A stretch of 64,000 bases of DNA from Floricoccus tropicus (GTDB taxonomy: Bacteria; Bacillota; Bacilli; Lactobacillales; Streptococcaceae), in the NCBI RefSeq assembly GCF_001832905.1, contig NZ_MKIR01000001.1:150855-214854 (forward strand), written 5' to 3'. The notes beneath the pieces were generated by a model. That model was not told where the DNA came from. It worked only from the letters and a program-made list of their open reading frames with translations, and did not search any database. A program made the translations under genes and the position numbers. Below, in pieces: positions 1 to 9,466 of this stretch. Within the stretch, counting starts at the first letter, position 1. Every line of letters starts with the position of its first letter.

Positions 1-170
1 TTAATGTCAAAATCAGCATTTTCACGAATTTTTGCAACGTCTTCAGTTGGAATTTCACCAAGTTCTGCCCATGCCTCATCGGCTAAAATTTCAACTTCAA
101 GCCATGCGCGATATTTATTTTCCTCAGTCCAAATTGCTCCCATTTCAGGGCGAGTATAACGTTCTAACAT
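1..170 (-). CDS. purB: Adenylosuccinate lyase, N-terminal part (cut by the window edge)
   Basis: Adenylosuccinate lyase acts twice in purine synthesis, releasing fumarate from SAICAR and from adenylosuccinate. Only about 56 N-terminal codons are in the window. The protein begins [20 protein letters not shown] and continues with an [17 protein letters not shown] segment, which is the conserved start of the bacterial PurB family. The ATG at 168-170 has an AGGAGA ribosome-binding site five bases upstream. A promoter and a PurBox-like site lie between it and mapZ. The catalytic residues are outside the window, so only family membership can be judged. Confidence 0.9.
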   Translation of the reverse strand, partial: MLERYTRPEMGAIWTEENKYRAWLEVEILADEAWAELGEIPTEDVAKIRENADFDI

Positions 171-200
171 TTTTTCTCCTATATTAATTTGATACTACTA

Positions 201-228
201 TTATTAAGTAATTTTCGTAATTAGTCAA
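201..228 (-). promoter_or_regulatory. Predicted purB promoter
   Basis: On the minus strand a TTGACT -35 box (223-228) is followed after 16 bp by TAATAA (201-206), about 30 bases upstream of the purB ATG. It lies downstream of the mapZ terminator, so purB probably has its own transcript. Confidence 0.5.
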
Positions 229-237
229 GTCTAAAAA

Positions 238-262
238 GAAAAAACCACCAAATGATTGGCGA
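238..262 (-). terminator. Rho-independent terminator after mapZ
   Basis: On the minus strand CGCCAA and TTGGTG (one G-T pair) enclose a short loop and are followed by TTTTTT. It separates mapZ from purB. Confidence 0.6.
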
Positions 263-274
263 TTTACGAACTTT
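262..274 (+). promoter_or_regulatory. PurBox-like site upstream of purB
   Basis: ATTTACGAACTTT matches the lactococcal PurBox consensus AWWWCCGAACWWT at 12 of 13 positions. It is on the strand opposite to purB, with the central G about 73 bases upstream of the predicted purB start. Lactococcal PurR activates from near -76, so the spacing fits but the orientation is reversed. Confidence 0.3.
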
Positions 275-317
275 AAACTATAATTTGATTGGATAGTTAA
301 GAAAAAATGCTTAAATA

Positions 318-1868
318 TTAAAAATCGGAATTTTTTCCTGGACTTTCAGATGAGCCATTACCAAAGTAATAACCAGTCTTACAATTAATACTAAATAAAT
401 ATGTTCCATCTGATTTATACATATTATAGTAACCATTGCCATTTATAATATTTGCAGGAGTAACATAATATTCATTTCCTTTGAAGTAACCACGCTGTCT
501 TGATGTATTTACAATGCCATCAAGTACACCGTCTTTCCATAACCAAGCAGCATTAGATGTATCATCAATTGCTGCTTGGTTTATAGGTACTCGCGAGAGA
601 TTATCAGTCCCTCCTTGTGCCTGATTGCTTGCTGCTGATTGTTGAACAACTTGACTAGCTTGATCTTGTTCTGCTTGAGCTTGTTGTGCTTGGGCTTGCT
701 GTGCAGCTGCATCCCGAGCTTTTTTTTCATCATCAGCTTTTTTCTTTGCTTCTTCGGCTTTCTTTTTATCTTGCTCAGCTTTCTTCTTTGCTTCTTCAGC
801 CTTCTTAATATCTTCTGCTTGTTGCTTTTTACCCATTGCAACTGCTTGATCGATTGTCTGGTCGAGCTCAGTTAGACCAGATTTATTTACAATAAAATCC
901 ACATTTGGTTTTGCATGCGCATCTTTAATTAGTTTACCATCTACTATAACAGGCTTATTAAATTTTGAATTTATTACATTTAGTGATTCAATTTGTTTCT
1001 TCAAATTATCTACCTGACCCTTATACTCATCATACTTTTCACTATCCTTTGTTTTTGATAATGAGTCTTTAATGTCATTAAATTTATCTATATTCTCATT
1101 TTTTAAAGCTGTATGCTTATCATTAGTGTAGAAACTATCATATAAAGTTTCAAAATTATTTTCTTTTTTCTTTATATTTGCCACTTTGAGAGCTTGTTCT
1201 TCGCGCTCCATCGCTGCTTTTTTATTTGCTTGCGTGACAGCTATACCTCCCGCTGAAAAAAGTGCTAATAATGCAAGAAATATATATATCAATGTCTTTC
1301 TTGATTTTGTTTTAGATTCCTCACTCCTTGAATTGTCTTTTGAGTCGTTTGAATCATCAAGAGTATCAGAATTATGTTCTTTACCCTGATCAGAACCCTT
1401 TTCAATAATTAAATTTACAACATTACCTGGAATCTTCGTCTCATCATCCAAAACATCTTCAGAAATAGTTGAAGGATTTTTTTCTTCTAGATCTTTTAAA
1501 TGTTCAATTATATCTTCTTTGCGAATCTTCTTGCTGGCTTCTATTTCACCACGATGTTGCCTAATATATGCATCTAAAACAGATTCATTTTCCTTATTAA
1601 TACTTTCCTGTTTCTCTGCTATATCTTTGATTTCCTCAATTGTTAAATCAGATGCTTTTGAAAAATCTAAAACTTTTTCTTTGTGAACTTTCGATTCATC
1701 ATCTGCATTTTCATCAACAGTCTCGCTAACGAGAGAACTATTACTGGTAGCATCCTTTAGCACTTGTTTATCTGACGAATTATCTGCATTTATTTCTTTT
1801 TTAGCTACCGCAGACTCAGTAGACAATTCTTCTTTTTCTTTATCAGTTATTTTATCTTTCTCTGTCAT
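318..1868 (-). CDS. mapZ: MapZ-like mid-cell-anchored division protein
   Basis: MapZ is a single-pass membrane protein of streptococci and relatives that marks the division site and positions FtsZ. The 516-residue product has an acidic cytoplasmic half containing a conserved stretch (residues about 68-115, including ESVLDAYIRQHRGEIEASK) that matches the MapZ N-terminal family. A transmembrane helix is at about 192-211. An extracellular helical region and a Lys/Ala/Glu/Gln-rich coiled segment (about 350-410) follow, then a C-terminal globular domain (about 423-516). It overlaps the 3' end of rlmL by 4 bp and sits in the gpsB-rnpB-rlmL-mapZ order known from streptococci. The low-complexity segment is probably variable between strains. 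Confidence 0.88.
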   Translation of the reverse strand: MTEKDKITDKEKEELSTESAVAKKEINADNSSDKQVLKDATSNSSLVSETVDENADDESKVHKEKVLDFSKASDLTIEEIKDIAEKQESINKENESVLDAYIRQHRGEIEASKKIRKEDIIEHLKDLEEKNPSTISEDVLDDETKIPGNVVNLIIEKGSDQGKEHNSDTLDDSNDSKDNSRSEESKTKSRKTLIYIFLALLALFSAGGIAVTQANKKAAMEREEQALKVANIKKKENNFETLYDSFYTNDKHTALKNENIDKFNDIKDSLSKTKDSEKYDEYKGQVDNLKKQIESLNVINSKFNKPVIVDGKLIKDAHAKPNVDFIVNKSGLTELDQTIDQAVAMGKKQQAEDIKKAEEAKKKAEQDKKKAEEAKKKADDEKKARDAAAQQAQAQQAQAEQDQASQVVQQSAASNQAQGGTDNLSRVPINQAAIDDTSNAAWLWKDGVLDGIVNTSRQRGYFKGNEYYVTPANIINGNGYYNMYKSDGTYLFSINCKTGYYFGNGSSESPGKNSDF

Positions 1869-3013
1869 TTTCTCTTCCCAAAATATTGATATAAATCAAC
1901 ACGCAAAGTTCCATTATATAATTTACGTTTTTTAGTTGCCTTCTGACCATATTTTTCTTCGAACATCAAATCACTGGTTAAAATGTATTTACTCCATGTT
2001 GTGAGTGGTCTAAATACCTCACCCATTTCTTTATAAAGGACTTTTACATCTTCAAACTTAAGAAGTCGTTCTCCATAAGGAGGATTAGAGACAATCACAC
2101 CATCTTCCTTGTCAGTACGAAAATCTTGTAAACGCATCTGCTTAAAATTGATATCATCAGAAACTCCTGCAACTTTTGCATTCTCCTTAGCAATTTCAAT
2201 CATACGTCCATCGATATCAAATCCAGAAATATCTAGCTCAATATCTTTATTTATTCTGTCCTTTGCTTCAACTCTAAGTTTATTAAATGTATCCTTACCA
2301 AACCAGTTCCACTCTTCACAAATGAAATTACGTCTTAATCCAGGTGCAATATTTCTAGCAATCATTGCTGCTTCTATTGGAAACGTTCCACTACCACAAG
2401 TGGGATCAACAAATGGACGCTTCATATTAACTCGCCAATTAGTAAGCATAATTATTGAAGCAGCCATATTTTCTTTAATTGGTGCTCCACCTTTGTCTAT
2501 TCGATATCCGCGTTTAAATAAACTTTCGCCACTTGTATCAATTAATATTGTAGCTTTATTTTTATGTACACTTACTTCAATTGGTACTGTAGGACCATTT
2601 TCAATAAGTGGCACACCATCTGGACGATGAAAATGTGTTTGTAATTTTTTCACAATTGCTTTTTTAGTTATTGCTTGAATACTTGGCTCATTATGAAGTG
2701 TAGACTTTACTGATTTTGCTTTTGTAATTGGAAAAGCGTAGCCAAGTGGCAAATATTCTTGCCAGTCTATCGATAAAACACCTTGAAATAATTCTTCAAA
2801 TGTATTTGCTTCAAACTCACCAACAATAATTTTTACGCGATCTGCTGTCCTAAGCCATAAATTTGCTAGAGCAATTGTATCATTTCCACCAGAAAAAAGA
2901 ACTCTAGAATTTTCATCAATTCTATTCTCGATTCCTAATTCTCTTAGTTCTCTGGATACAAGTGATTCAATACCCGCCGCACTTGTTGCTACCAACTTAT
3001 AATTTTTAGTCAT
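1865..3013 (-). CDS. rlmL: THUMP-domain 23S rRNA (guanine-N2)-methyltransferase, RlmL/YpsC-type
   Basis: Predicted S-adenosylmethionine-dependent N2-guanine methyltransferase of 23S rRNA. Of 382 residues, the first ~160 form a THUMP RNA-binding region. The C-terminal part has the Rossmann methyltransferase motifs, including DPTCGSGTFPIEAA and the catalytic NPPYGERL. The start is the ATG at 3011-3013 (MTKNYKLVATSAAGIE), which has an AGGAA site at the right distance. An open frame extends 15 codons upstream, but those codons lie in the rnpB terminator. It overlaps mapZ by four bases (ATGA), suggesting translational coupling. Confidence 0.9.
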   Translation of the reverse strand: MTKNYKLVATSAAGIESLVSRELRELGIENRIDENSRVLFSGGNDTIALANLWLRTADRVKIIVGEFEANTFEELFQGVLSIDWQEYLPLGYAFPITKAKSVKSTLHNEPSIQAITKKAIVKKLQTHFHRPDGVPLIENGPTVPIEVSVHKNKATILIDTSGESLFKRGYRIDKGGAPIKENMAASIIMLTNWRVNMKRPFVDPTCGSGTFPIEAAMIARNIAPGLRRNFICEEWNWFGKDTFNKLRVEAKDRINKDIELDISGFDIDGRMIEIAKENAKVAGVSDDINFKQMRLQDFRTDKEDGVIVSNPPYGERLLKFEDVKVLYKEMGEVFRPLTTWSKYILTSDLMFEEKYGQKATKKRKLYNGTLRVDLYQYFGKRK

Positions 3014-3029
3014 ATTTATTCCTATTCTT

Positions 3030-3058
3030 AAAAAAATGGCTGAGCAAAACCCAGCCAT
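3030..3058 (-). terminator. rnpB terminator
   Basis: On the minus strand ATGGCTG and CAGCCAT enclose a 9-base loop and are followed by seven T. It lies between the 3' end of RNase P RNA and the rlmL ribosome-binding site. Confidence 0.85.
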
Positions 3059-3066
3059 ATCCTGTA

Positions 3067-3436
3067 AAACAATTTTCTATAAGCCATGTTTTGTTCCAGT
3101 GTAACCAGGTATTACACCTTCGATAATCATCTGTCTGTCTTATCGACCTCGTCTTGCGTTCAATTCCGCTTAACAAGTGCCCCTACCAAAGTTTGGGTTG
3201 CTCGCTTGAGGGGTTTACCACGTTCCATCTTAACCATTTCTAGTTAAACTCGTCTCTTTGGCACTTTTACAGATACTTTTCACATATATATAACTATACT
3301 TAGTGAATTTCTCAGCCGTAACTTCCGTCCCTAGGCTTATTATTTCACCTAGCACAAACACTACAAGCATCTCAGCTTGTGCGAGCATGGACTTTCCTCA
3401 CCATATTAAAATAGTGCGATTATCCGAAAATTGCTT
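3067..3436 (-). ncRNA. rnpB: RNase P RNA, Bacillus type (class B)
   Basis: Catalytic RNA of ribonuclease P, which matures tRNA 5' ends. The minus strand carries the invariant GAGGAAAGTCCATGCTCGCAC-like core near the 5' end, a GACGGAAGTTACGGCTGAG element, GGTAAACCCCTCAAGCGAGCAA, ACAGACAGATGATTATC and the 3' AACATGGCTTATAG. The ends were set by helix P1: AAGCAATTTTC at 3426-3436 pairs with GAAAATTGTTT at 3067-3077 (one G-U). About 370 nt is normal for class B. It has its own promoter and terminator and lies between gpsB and rlmL, as in streptococci. Confidence 0.96.
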
Positions 3437-3440
3437 CATC

Positions 3441-3468
3441 ATTATAACAAATTATTAAAGAAAATCAA
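3441..3468 (-). promoter_or_regulatory. rnpB promoter
   Basis: Minus-strand TTGATT (3463-3468), a 16-bp spacer and a perfect TATAAT (3441-3446). The -10 box ends five bases before the 5' end predicted from helix P1, so both predictions agree. Confidence 0.8.
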
Positions 3469-3479
3469 AGATTCTTTAA

Positions 3480-3890
3480 TTAATTATGCTGTATTAATTC
3501 ATTAGTATCTTCAATTTTTTTATTTTGAGTCCCAAAAACAGCCATTTCTAAACGTGATAGTCTCTTCAAAACATCAAAATTTGAACCTTCTTGGTATTGT
3601 CTTTTTGGTGCAATTTGCTTTGCTTTTTCTGTAGCTGCTATTATTTGAGCGGGTTCAATACGTTTTGTGTCACCATCTTCAGCATTATTAGGTTTTTCTT
3701 GCATTTTTGAGATTTTTGAACGAAGAAACTCATTCTCCTCTCTTAAACTCAATATCTCATCTTCATATGTCTCATAATCCCTAATAATTTCATCAAGTAC
3801 TGTATCAACTTGCTCAGGATCAAAACCTCTCATTTTTTTATCAAAATGAATTTCATATATATCTTTAGGTGTATAATTGTAATTCGCCAT
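3480..3890 (-). CDS. gpsB: Cell-cycle protein GpsB (DivIVA family)
   Basis: GpsB is a small coiled-coil protein at the division septum that coordinates septal and peripheral peptidoglycan synthesis with class A PBPs and, in streptococci, StkP. The 136-residue product opens with the DivIVA/GpsB membrane-binding domain (YTPKDIYEIHFDKKMRGFDPEQVD) and a coiled coil (about 35-70). A short linker and a C-terminal trimerisation region (FDVLKRLSRLEMAVFG) follow. An AAGGAGAT site precedes the ATG. Length and neighbours (rnpB, rlmL, mapZ, ypsA, recU, pbp1A) fit the Streptococcaceae arrangement. Confidence 0.95.
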   Translation of the reverse strand: MANYNYTPKDIYEIHFDKKMRGFDPEQVDTVLDEIIRDYETYEDEILSLREENEFLRSKISKMQEKPNNAEDGDTKRIEPAQIIAATEKAKQIAPKRQYQEGSNFDVLKRLSRLEMAVFGTQNKKIEDTNELIQHN

Positions 3891-3928
3891 TAATATCTCC
3901 TTGGTATAATTATGATTATCTCAAAACA

Positions 3929-3957
3929 ATTCTATCAGAAAGCATGTAAGCTTTCAA
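3929..3957 (-). promoter_or_regulatory. gpsB promoter
   Basis: Minus-strand TTGAAA (3952-3957), a 17-bp spacer and TAGAAT (3929-3934) preceded by TGA, an extended -10. The spacer contains the inverted repeat GAAAGC/GCTTTC with a 6-base centre, which could be an operator or the end of the ypsA transcript. Confidence 0.6.
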
Positions 3958-3959
3958 GA

Positions 3960-4490
3960 TTAATAGTTGTTATTTATATCTCTAGCAGTTTCCTCAAGCT
4001 GTTCAAAATCGATGCCAAAACTTTCATATCCATCTTTTTTTATAAATAATTTTAAAATGTATTTCAAGTTTGTTTCATGCTCTTGATCATAAAAATAAAA
4101 GCATCCATCAGTATGATTCAATAAAAACTCATTATATTCCTTGAATTGGCCTGGATTTTCGTACCTATCATAAGCATATTGTACGAAATCTGCCTTAAGA
4201 TATTCTGAAATTATCGCTTTCCCTTCTTCATTCCAATTTTCACCTTGCGTCTTAAAATTAAATATGACAGCTAAATGTAAATCACAATTCTCTTTAAGCT
4301 CATTGGCAACTTCAAAAACCCAATACTCAAAACCTTTATTTCCAGAGAAAATAAGCCATTCAACACCTTCATCAATAAATCTTAATAAATATTTTTTTAT
4401 ACAACTTTTTATTACTTCAATTCTAGGGTCTGTGTTTTTAAATATCCCTATCTCGTAATCTTTATATCCACAAATCAGTAAACTTTTCAT
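3960..4490 (-). CDS. ypsA: YpsA/DUF1273 family protein (SLOG superfamily)
   Basis: A DUF1273 (YpsA) protein, a Rossmann-like SLOG-superfamily group thought to bind nucleotides or related ligands; in B. subtilis YpsA affects cell division. Visible family features are the start MKSLLICGYKDYEIGIF, a GVEWLIFSGNKGFEYWVFEVANEL segment and a C-terminal DGCFYFYDQEHETNLKYIL. The ATG at 4488-4490 was chosen because the family usually starts MKSLL; an ATG six codons upstream has no better ribosome-binding site. It is divergent from recU and sits next to gpsB, as in many Firmicutes. The biochemical role is unknown. Confidence 0.8.
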   Translation of the reverse strand: MKSLLICGYKDYEIGIFKNTDPRIEVIKSCIKKYLLRFIDEGVEWLIFSGNKGFEYWVFEVANELKENCDLHLAVIFNFKTQGENWNEEGKAIISEYLKADFVQYAYDRYENPGQFKEYNEFLLNHTDGCFYFYDQEHETNLKYILKLFIKKDGYESFGIDFEQLEETARDINNNY

Positions 4491-4522
4491 CTTTTTTATC
4501 TGCCCCATTTATTTTTTTTTAT

Positions 4523-4539
4523 GTTATAATCATTATAAC
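4523..4539. promoter_or_regulatory. Palindromic divergent -10 region between ypsA and recU
   Basis: GTTATAATCATTATAAC is a perfect inverted repeat of 8-bp arms around one base. It contains a TATAAT on each strand. The plus-strand copy (4525-4530) is preceded by TGT, an extended -10 for recU-pbp1A. The minus-strand copy (4532-4537) has TTGCCA 18 bp upstream, for ypsA. The two promoters would compete for polymerase. Confidence 0.55.
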
Positions 4540-4592
4540 TATGTCAAAGGTTTTTTGGCAAATAGTAAACACAAAAACTAAGGAGTTCTCTA

Positions 4593-5198
4593 GTGAAATA
4601 TCCAAATGGTATTAGGAAATCTACTCCTTTTAAAAAGGAAGATAGCAAAAATAAAAAAATTAATTTTGCTAATCGAGGAATGAGTTTTGAGTCGGAAATA
4701 AATGCTACAAATGAATACTACTTAAGCCATGGTATTGCTGTAATCCATAAAAAACCAACTCCAATTCAGATAGTAAAAGTTGACTATCCTAGAAGAAGCC
4801 GTGCAAAAATTGTAGAAGCATATTTTAAACAAGCTTCTACTACTGATTTCTCAGGTGTATATAAAGGAAGATATATAGACTTTGAGGCTAAGGAAACTAA
4901 TCAATTAACTACATTTCCAATGAAAAATTTTCATGAGCATCAAATTAGACATATGGAAAATGTAAGAAATCAAAATGGTATATCGTTTGTACTATTTCAT
5001 TTTTCTAAATTGAAAGAAACATATTATTTAGACTCAATCTATTTAATATCCTATTACGATAGTACTGATGGTAAAAAATCAATACCACTGTCTTACATTA
5101 GGGAACATGGTTACTTAATTGAAATGAATCAAATTCCTAGAATTCCATATTTAAAAATAATTAACAATCTATATTTAGGGGGACACCACAATGAATAG
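4593..5198 (+). CDS. recU: Holliday junction resolvase RecU
   Basis: RecU cleaves Holliday junctions during recombination and segregation in Firmicutes. The 201-residue product has the typical MKYPNGIRK start, the [17 protein letters not shown] motif, catalytic acidic residues in [19 protein letters not shown], and the [14 protein letters not shown] segment. The start is GTG (4593-4595) with an AAGGAG site seven bases upstream. The 3' end overlaps pbp1A by 8 bp. The recU-pbp1A pair is conserved in Bacillus and streptococci. Confidence 0.95.
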   Translation: MKYPNGIRKSTPFKKEDSKNKKINFANRGMSFESEINATNEYYLSHGIAVIHKKPTPIQIVKVDYPRRSRAKIVEAYFKQASTTDFSGVYKGRYIDFEAKETNQLTTFPMKNFHEHQIRHMENVRNQNGISFVLFHFSKLKETYYLDSIYLISYYDSTDGKKSIPLSYIREHGYLIEMNQIPRIPYLKIINNLYLGGHHNE

Positions 5199-7194
5199 TT
5201 CTGATGGTAAATCTAAAAATCAGAATAAACTTATTCGAAAAATCTTAAAGTATGCACTAATCATATTTTTATCACTTTTTATTTTAGCATTTTTAGTGGG
5301 TAGTATTTTATTCATTAGTTATGCAAAATCTGCGCCTAAACTTGAAGTTTCTAAACTTGAAAGTAAACCATCATCAATTATATATGATAAAGATGGGAAG
5401 GTTATTGCGGATTTAGGTGAAGAAAAACGTGATTTGGTAGCTACTAATGAAATTCCAATTACTCTTGTCGATGCTATCACTTCAATAGAAGATCATCGCT
5501 TCTTTAATCATCGCGGTGTTGATCCTGTACGTATTATTGGTAGTGTTGTTCACAATGCAAAAAATGATACTACTCAAGGTGGCTCAACATTAACACAACA
5601 GCTTATAAAACTTTCTTACTTTTCAACAAGCAAGACTGATCAAAATGTCAGACGTAAAGCTCAAGAAGCTTGGCTTTCTGTTCAGTTAGAACGTAAAGAA
5701 TCTAAAGAAGAAATTCTTACTCAGTATATAAATAAAGTGTTTATGGCAAATGGATACTATGGTATGCGAACAGCATCAAAGGCTTATTATGGAAAGGAAT
5801 TAAAAGATCTTTCATTACCGCAAATAGCTTTACTCGCTGGAATGCCGCAATCTCCAAATGGATATAATCCTTATACAAACCCGGATGGTGCAAAGAAAAG
5901 ACGTGATACTGTACTCTCATCAATGTTAGAATATGAAAAAATTTCTAAAGATGACTACAATAAAGCTGTTGAAACACCCATTGATTCAGGGCTTAAACAA
6001 TTAACACCTTCTATCACGATCCCTGCATTCGCAGATAACTTCCTTAAACAAGTAATTGAGCAAGTAAAAGAAGATACTGGACAAGATATTACAGCTGGTG
6101 GATTAAAAGTATATACTACATTAGATAGCAATGCTCAAAGATATCTTTATGAATTAGTAAACAGTAATGATTATGTTGCATATCCAGATGAAGATATGCA
6201 GGTTGCATCTACTATAGTAGATGTAAAAACAGGCGCAGTAACTGCACAAATTGGAGCTCGCAAACAAGATCCTGGAACTGTATTTGGTAATAACCAAGCA
6301 GTAAACACAGACCGTGATTGGGGTTCTACAATGAAACCACTAGTTGACTATGCGCCTGCGTATGAGTATGGAACATATAAATCAACTGGTACATATATCT
6401 TAGATACACCATACTATTATCCTGATGGTAATATTTTATATGACTGGGATCGTAAATATATGGGTCAAATGACTGTTAGGAATGCACTTGTTTTATCAAG
6501 GAACATACCTGCAGCTAAAACCTTGGAGGCTGTTGGACTTGAGAATTCTCAAAATTTCTTAGAGAAAATGAATTTCAACTTTGAGCCAAGTCTTCAATAT
6601 TCTAATGCGATTTCAAGTAACAATAGAGGTAGTGGTAAAAAATGGGGTGCAAGTTCTGAAAAAATGGCTGCTGCTTATGCAGCTTTAGCAAGTGGAGGCA
6701 TGTACACCAAACCATATTATGTTACAAAAATAGTTGATGATGAAGGTAAAGAGACAAACTTAAAACCTGAAAAAGTAAGAGCAATGAAAGAAACAAGCGC
6801 ATATGTCGTAACTGATATGCTTAAGGGTGTTATTACTGGCGGAACTATGACTAACGGATATATTCCTGGGCTGATTCAAGCAGGTAAAACTGGTACAAGT
6901 AATTATGATGACACTGCTGCAGAGACAATTTTAGAGGATTATGGTCAATATATTCCATCTGGCGGTACAATTGCACCAGATGAAAACTTTGTTGGCTATA
7001 CTACTAACTACTCAATGGCTGTATGGACTGGATATAAGAATAGAATGATTCCTCTATATGGACAAAAACTTGAGATTGCACTTGATGTTTACAGAGAAAT
7101 GATGAAATATTTATCTCAAAATGTTCCAAATAATGATTGGGAGATGCCTGAAGGTGTTTATCGAAATGGTAGCGAACTTACAGTTGCTGATTAA
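5191..7194 (+). CDS. pbp1A: Class A penicillin-binding protein 1A
   Basis: Bifunctional peptidoglycan synthase that polymerises glycan strands and cross-links stem peptides outside the membrane. It has an N-terminal helix (about residues 16-40), a GT51 transglycosylase domain with [12 protein letters not shown] and [11 protein letters not shown], and a transpeptidase domain with Ser nucleophile in STMKPL, SRN and KTGTS. At 667 residues it is slightly shorter than pneumococcal PBP1a, lacking a long C-terminal tail. The ATG lies inside recU and has an AGGGGGA site. A strong terminator follows. GpsB is a known partner of this class. Confidence 0.94.
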   Translation: MNSSDGKSKNQNKLIRKILKYALIIFLSLFILAFLVGSILFISYAKSAPKLEVSKLESKPSSIIYDKDGKVIADLGEEKRDLVATNEIPITLVDAITSIEDHRFFNHRGVDPVRIIGSVVHNAKNDTTQGGSTLTQQLIKLSYFSTSKTDQNVRRKAQEAWLSVQLERKESKEEILTQYINKVFMANGYYGMRTASKAYYGKELKDLSLPQIALLAGMPQSPNGYNPYTNPDGAKKRRDTVLSSMLEYEKISKDDYNKAVETPIDSGLKQLTPSITIPAFADNFLKQVIEQVKEDTGQDITAGGLKVYTTLDSNAQRYLYELVNSNDYVAYPDEDMQVASTIVDVKTGAVTAQIGARKQDPGTVFGNNQAVNTDRDWGSTMKPLVDYAPAYEYGTYKSTGTYILDTPYYYPDGNILYDWDRKYMGQMTVRNALVLSRNIPAAKTLEAVGLENSQNFLEKMNFNFEPSLQYSNAISSNNRGSGKKWGASSEKMAAAYAALASGGMYTKPYYVTKIVDDEGKETNLKPEKVRAMKETSAYVVTDMLKGVITGGTMTNGYIPGLIQAGKTGTSNYDDTAAETILEDYGQYIPSGGTIAPDENFVGYTTNYSMAVWTGYKNRMIPLYGQKLEIALDVYREMMKYLSQNVPNNDWEMPEGVYRNGSELTVAD

Positions 7195-7202
7195 TATTAA
7201 AC

Positions 7203-7237
7203 AAAAGAATGATAATTAAAACGTTATCATTCTTTTT
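7203..7237 (+). terminator. Terminator of recU-pbp1A
   Basis: AAAAGAATGATAA pairs with TTATCATTCTTTT around an 8-base loop and runs into a T tract. Confidence 0.85.
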
Positions 7238-7251
7238 ATATGTCATAATTT

Positions 7252-7280
7252 CTGACACGTTCAATTTTTTTTGGTATAAT
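7252..7280 (+). promoter_or_regulatory. glnPQ promoter
   Basis: CTGACA (7252-7257), 17 bp, then TATAAT (7275-7280) preceded by TGG, an extended -10. It is 29 bases upstream of the glnP ATG. Confidence 0.75.
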
Positions 7281-7309
7281 TTAAAGTATAAAAATTTTTG
7301 GAGGAAAAA

Positions 7310-9466
7310 ATGAATAAAAAATTTTTAGTTATTATAACGTTTTTATTTTCATTTTTCTCAGTTTTTACAGCCAATGCTGATGAGAAAAAAGTTAAAATCG
7401 CTAGTGACTCAACCAACGCACCATTTGAATTTCAAGATTCAGATAAGAAGTATGTTGGTATCGACATTGACTTAATTAATAAAGTCGCTGAAATGAATAA
7501 TTGGGACATAGAGCTTACAAATCCTGGTTATGACGCTGCTATTAACTCTCTACTTGCTGGACAAGTTGATGGTGTTATCGCTGGTATGTCTATTACAGAC
7601 GACCGTAAAAAAACTTTTGATTTCTCAGATCAATATTACAAATCTGAAATCGTAATCGCTACTACAAAAGAAAAACCTATTAAATCTTATGAAGAATTAA
7701 AAGGAAAAACAGTTGGTGTAAAAAACAGCACCATTTCACAAGATTTCATCTTAAAACATGAAAAAGAATATGGTTATAAGGTAAAAACATTCAATGAAGC
7801 ATCTCAAATGCTTGATAGCCTTAAGATTGGTGACGTTGATGCTGTAATGGATGAAAAACCAGTTTTAGCCTATACTGCTACTCAAGGTAAAGATATTGCC
7901 ATTAATATGGATGCTGAACCTATCGGTGGATATGGCTTTGCAGTTAAAAAAGGAACTCATCCTGAATTGATTAAACAATTCAACGACTCACTTGCTGAAT
8001 TAAAAGCTAGTGGTGAGTACGATGAAATAGTTGCAAAGTATATTGGAAAATCTGATAATAAAGATTCTGCAAAAGAAACTAAAAAAGCAACACCTGTAAA
8101 AAATCAATATAATATTTCAAGTGATAGTTTATTTGCTCCATTTGAATTCCAAGATTCTAGCAAAAAATATGTAGGTATTGATGTTGATCTGATGAATGCA
8201 ATTTCTCAAGATCAAGGTTTCAATGTTAAAATGAACTTTGTCGGATTCCAAACTGCAGTTGACCAAACTCTTGCTAATCAAGCAGATGGTATGATTGCCG
8301 GTATGTCAATAACTGACGAACGTAAAAAAGTATTTGATTTCTCTGAACCTTACTTTACTGCTAATTCAACAATCGCAGTTAAAGAAGGAAATGACAAAGT
8401 AAAATCATATGAAGATCTTAAAGGATTAACAGTCGGAGTAAAAAATGGTACGGCCTCTCAAGATTTCCTTGAAAAAAATAAAGATAAATATGGTTACAAA
8501 ATAAAAGTATTTGATACAGCAGATACAATGTATGAAAGTTTAAATACTTCAAGTATCGATGCATTCATGGATGATGAACCTGTTGTTAAATACGCAATCA
8601 AACAAGGTAGAAAATTCTCAACTCCTATTAAACCTGAAAAAATTGGGGAATACGGATTCGCAGTTAAAAAAGGAACTAATCCAGAACTTATTGAAATGTT
8701 TAACAATGGATTATCTGAACTAAAATCTAATGGACAATACGATAAGATTTTAGATAAATATGTTGGAGATAATCAAACTTCTAATAAAGGCGCTGATGAG
8801 TCAACAGTGATTGGAATTCTTAAAAATAACTGGCAACAATTATTAAAAGGACTTGGTGTTACAATCCTTCTAGCAGTTGTTTCATTTATCCTAGCTTTAA
8901 TTATTGGTATTATCTTCGGATTGTTCTCAGTAAGCCCAAGCGGATTCTTACGTAAAATAACAGAATTATACGTTGACTTAATACGTGGAGTTCCACTAAT
9001 GGTACTAGCAATCTTTATCTTCTACGGAATTCCAAACTTACTTGAAATGCTTACTGGTCATGCAAGCCCACTTAATGACTTCGTAGCTGGTGTAATCGCC
9101 CTAACACTTAACTCTTCAGCATATGTCGCTGAAATTGTTCGTTCTGGTGTCCAAGCAGTTCCAGTTGGTCAAATGGAAGCTAGTCGTAGCTTAGGTGTGC
9201 CTTATGCAAGAACAATGAGAAAAGTAATTTTACCTCAAGCTGTTAAAATTACAATTCCAAGTTTAGTTAACCAATTTATTATTACTTTGAAAGATACAAC
9301 AATCATTAGTGCAATTGGTCTTGTTGAACTTCTTCAAGCAGGTAAAATTATTGTTGCCCGTAATTTCCAATCATTTAAGGTATACGGAATCGTTGGTTTG
9401 ATTTACTTAATCGTAATCTACATCCTTATCCGTTATGCAAGAAGATTAGAAAGGAACATGAAATAA
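7310..9466 (+). CDS. glnP: Glutamine/glutamate ABC importer, fused tandem substrate-binding domains plus permease (GlnP)
   Basis: GlnP imports glutamine and glutamate with GlnQ. The 718-residue product has a signal peptide (about 1-23), then two homologous type II substrate-binding domains (about 27-250 and 268-492). Both contain [16 protein letters not shown] and DERKK-FDFSE/Q-type motifs. A permease domain (about 505-718) with several membrane helices and an EAA loop ([22 protein letters not shown]) follows. The ATG at 7310 follows GGAGG; an upstream in-frame TTG is inside the ribosome-binding site and was rejected. The tandem architecture is that of Lactococcus lactis GlnP. The stop overlaps the glnQ start (TAATG). 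Confidence 0.95.
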   Translation: MNKKFLVIITFLFSFFSVFTANADEKKVKIASDSTNAPFEFQDSDKKYVGIDIDLINKVAEMNNWDIELTNPGYDAAINSLLAGQVDGVIAGMSITDDRKKTFDFSDQYYKSEIVIATTKEKPIKSYEELKGKTVGVKNSTISQDFILKHEKEYGYKVKTFNEASQMLDSLKIGDVDAVMDEKPVLAYTATQGKDIAINMDAEPIGGYGFAVKKGTHPELIKQFNDSLAELKASGEYDEIVAKYIGKSDNKDSAKETKKATPVKNQYNISSDSLFAPFEFQDSSKKYVGIDVDLMNAISQDQGFNVKMNFVGFQTAVDQTLANQADGMIAGMSITDERKKVFDFSEPYFTANSTIAVKEGNDKVKSYEDLKGLTVGVKNGTASQDFLEKNKDKYGYKIKVFDTADTMYESLNTSSIDAFMDDEPVVKYAIKQGRKFSTPIKPEKIGEYGFAVKKGTNPELIEMFNNGLSELKSNGQYDKILDKYVGDNQTSNKGADESTVIGILKNNWQQLLKGLGVTILLAVVSFILALIIGIIFGLFSVSPSGFLRKITELYVDLIRGVPLMVLAIFIFYGIPNLLEMLTGHASPLNDFVAGVIALTLNSSAYVAEIVRSGVQAVPVGQMEASRSLGVPYARTMRKVILPQAVKITIPSLVNQFIITLKDTTIISAIGLVELLQAGKIIVARNFQSFKVYGIVGLIYLIVIYILIRYARRLERNMK

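Noticed and set aside
2109..2630. 173-codon open frame on the plus strand
   Set aside because: It lies entirely opposite rlmL, has no ribosome-binding site and reads as a shadow of the conserved methyltransferase.
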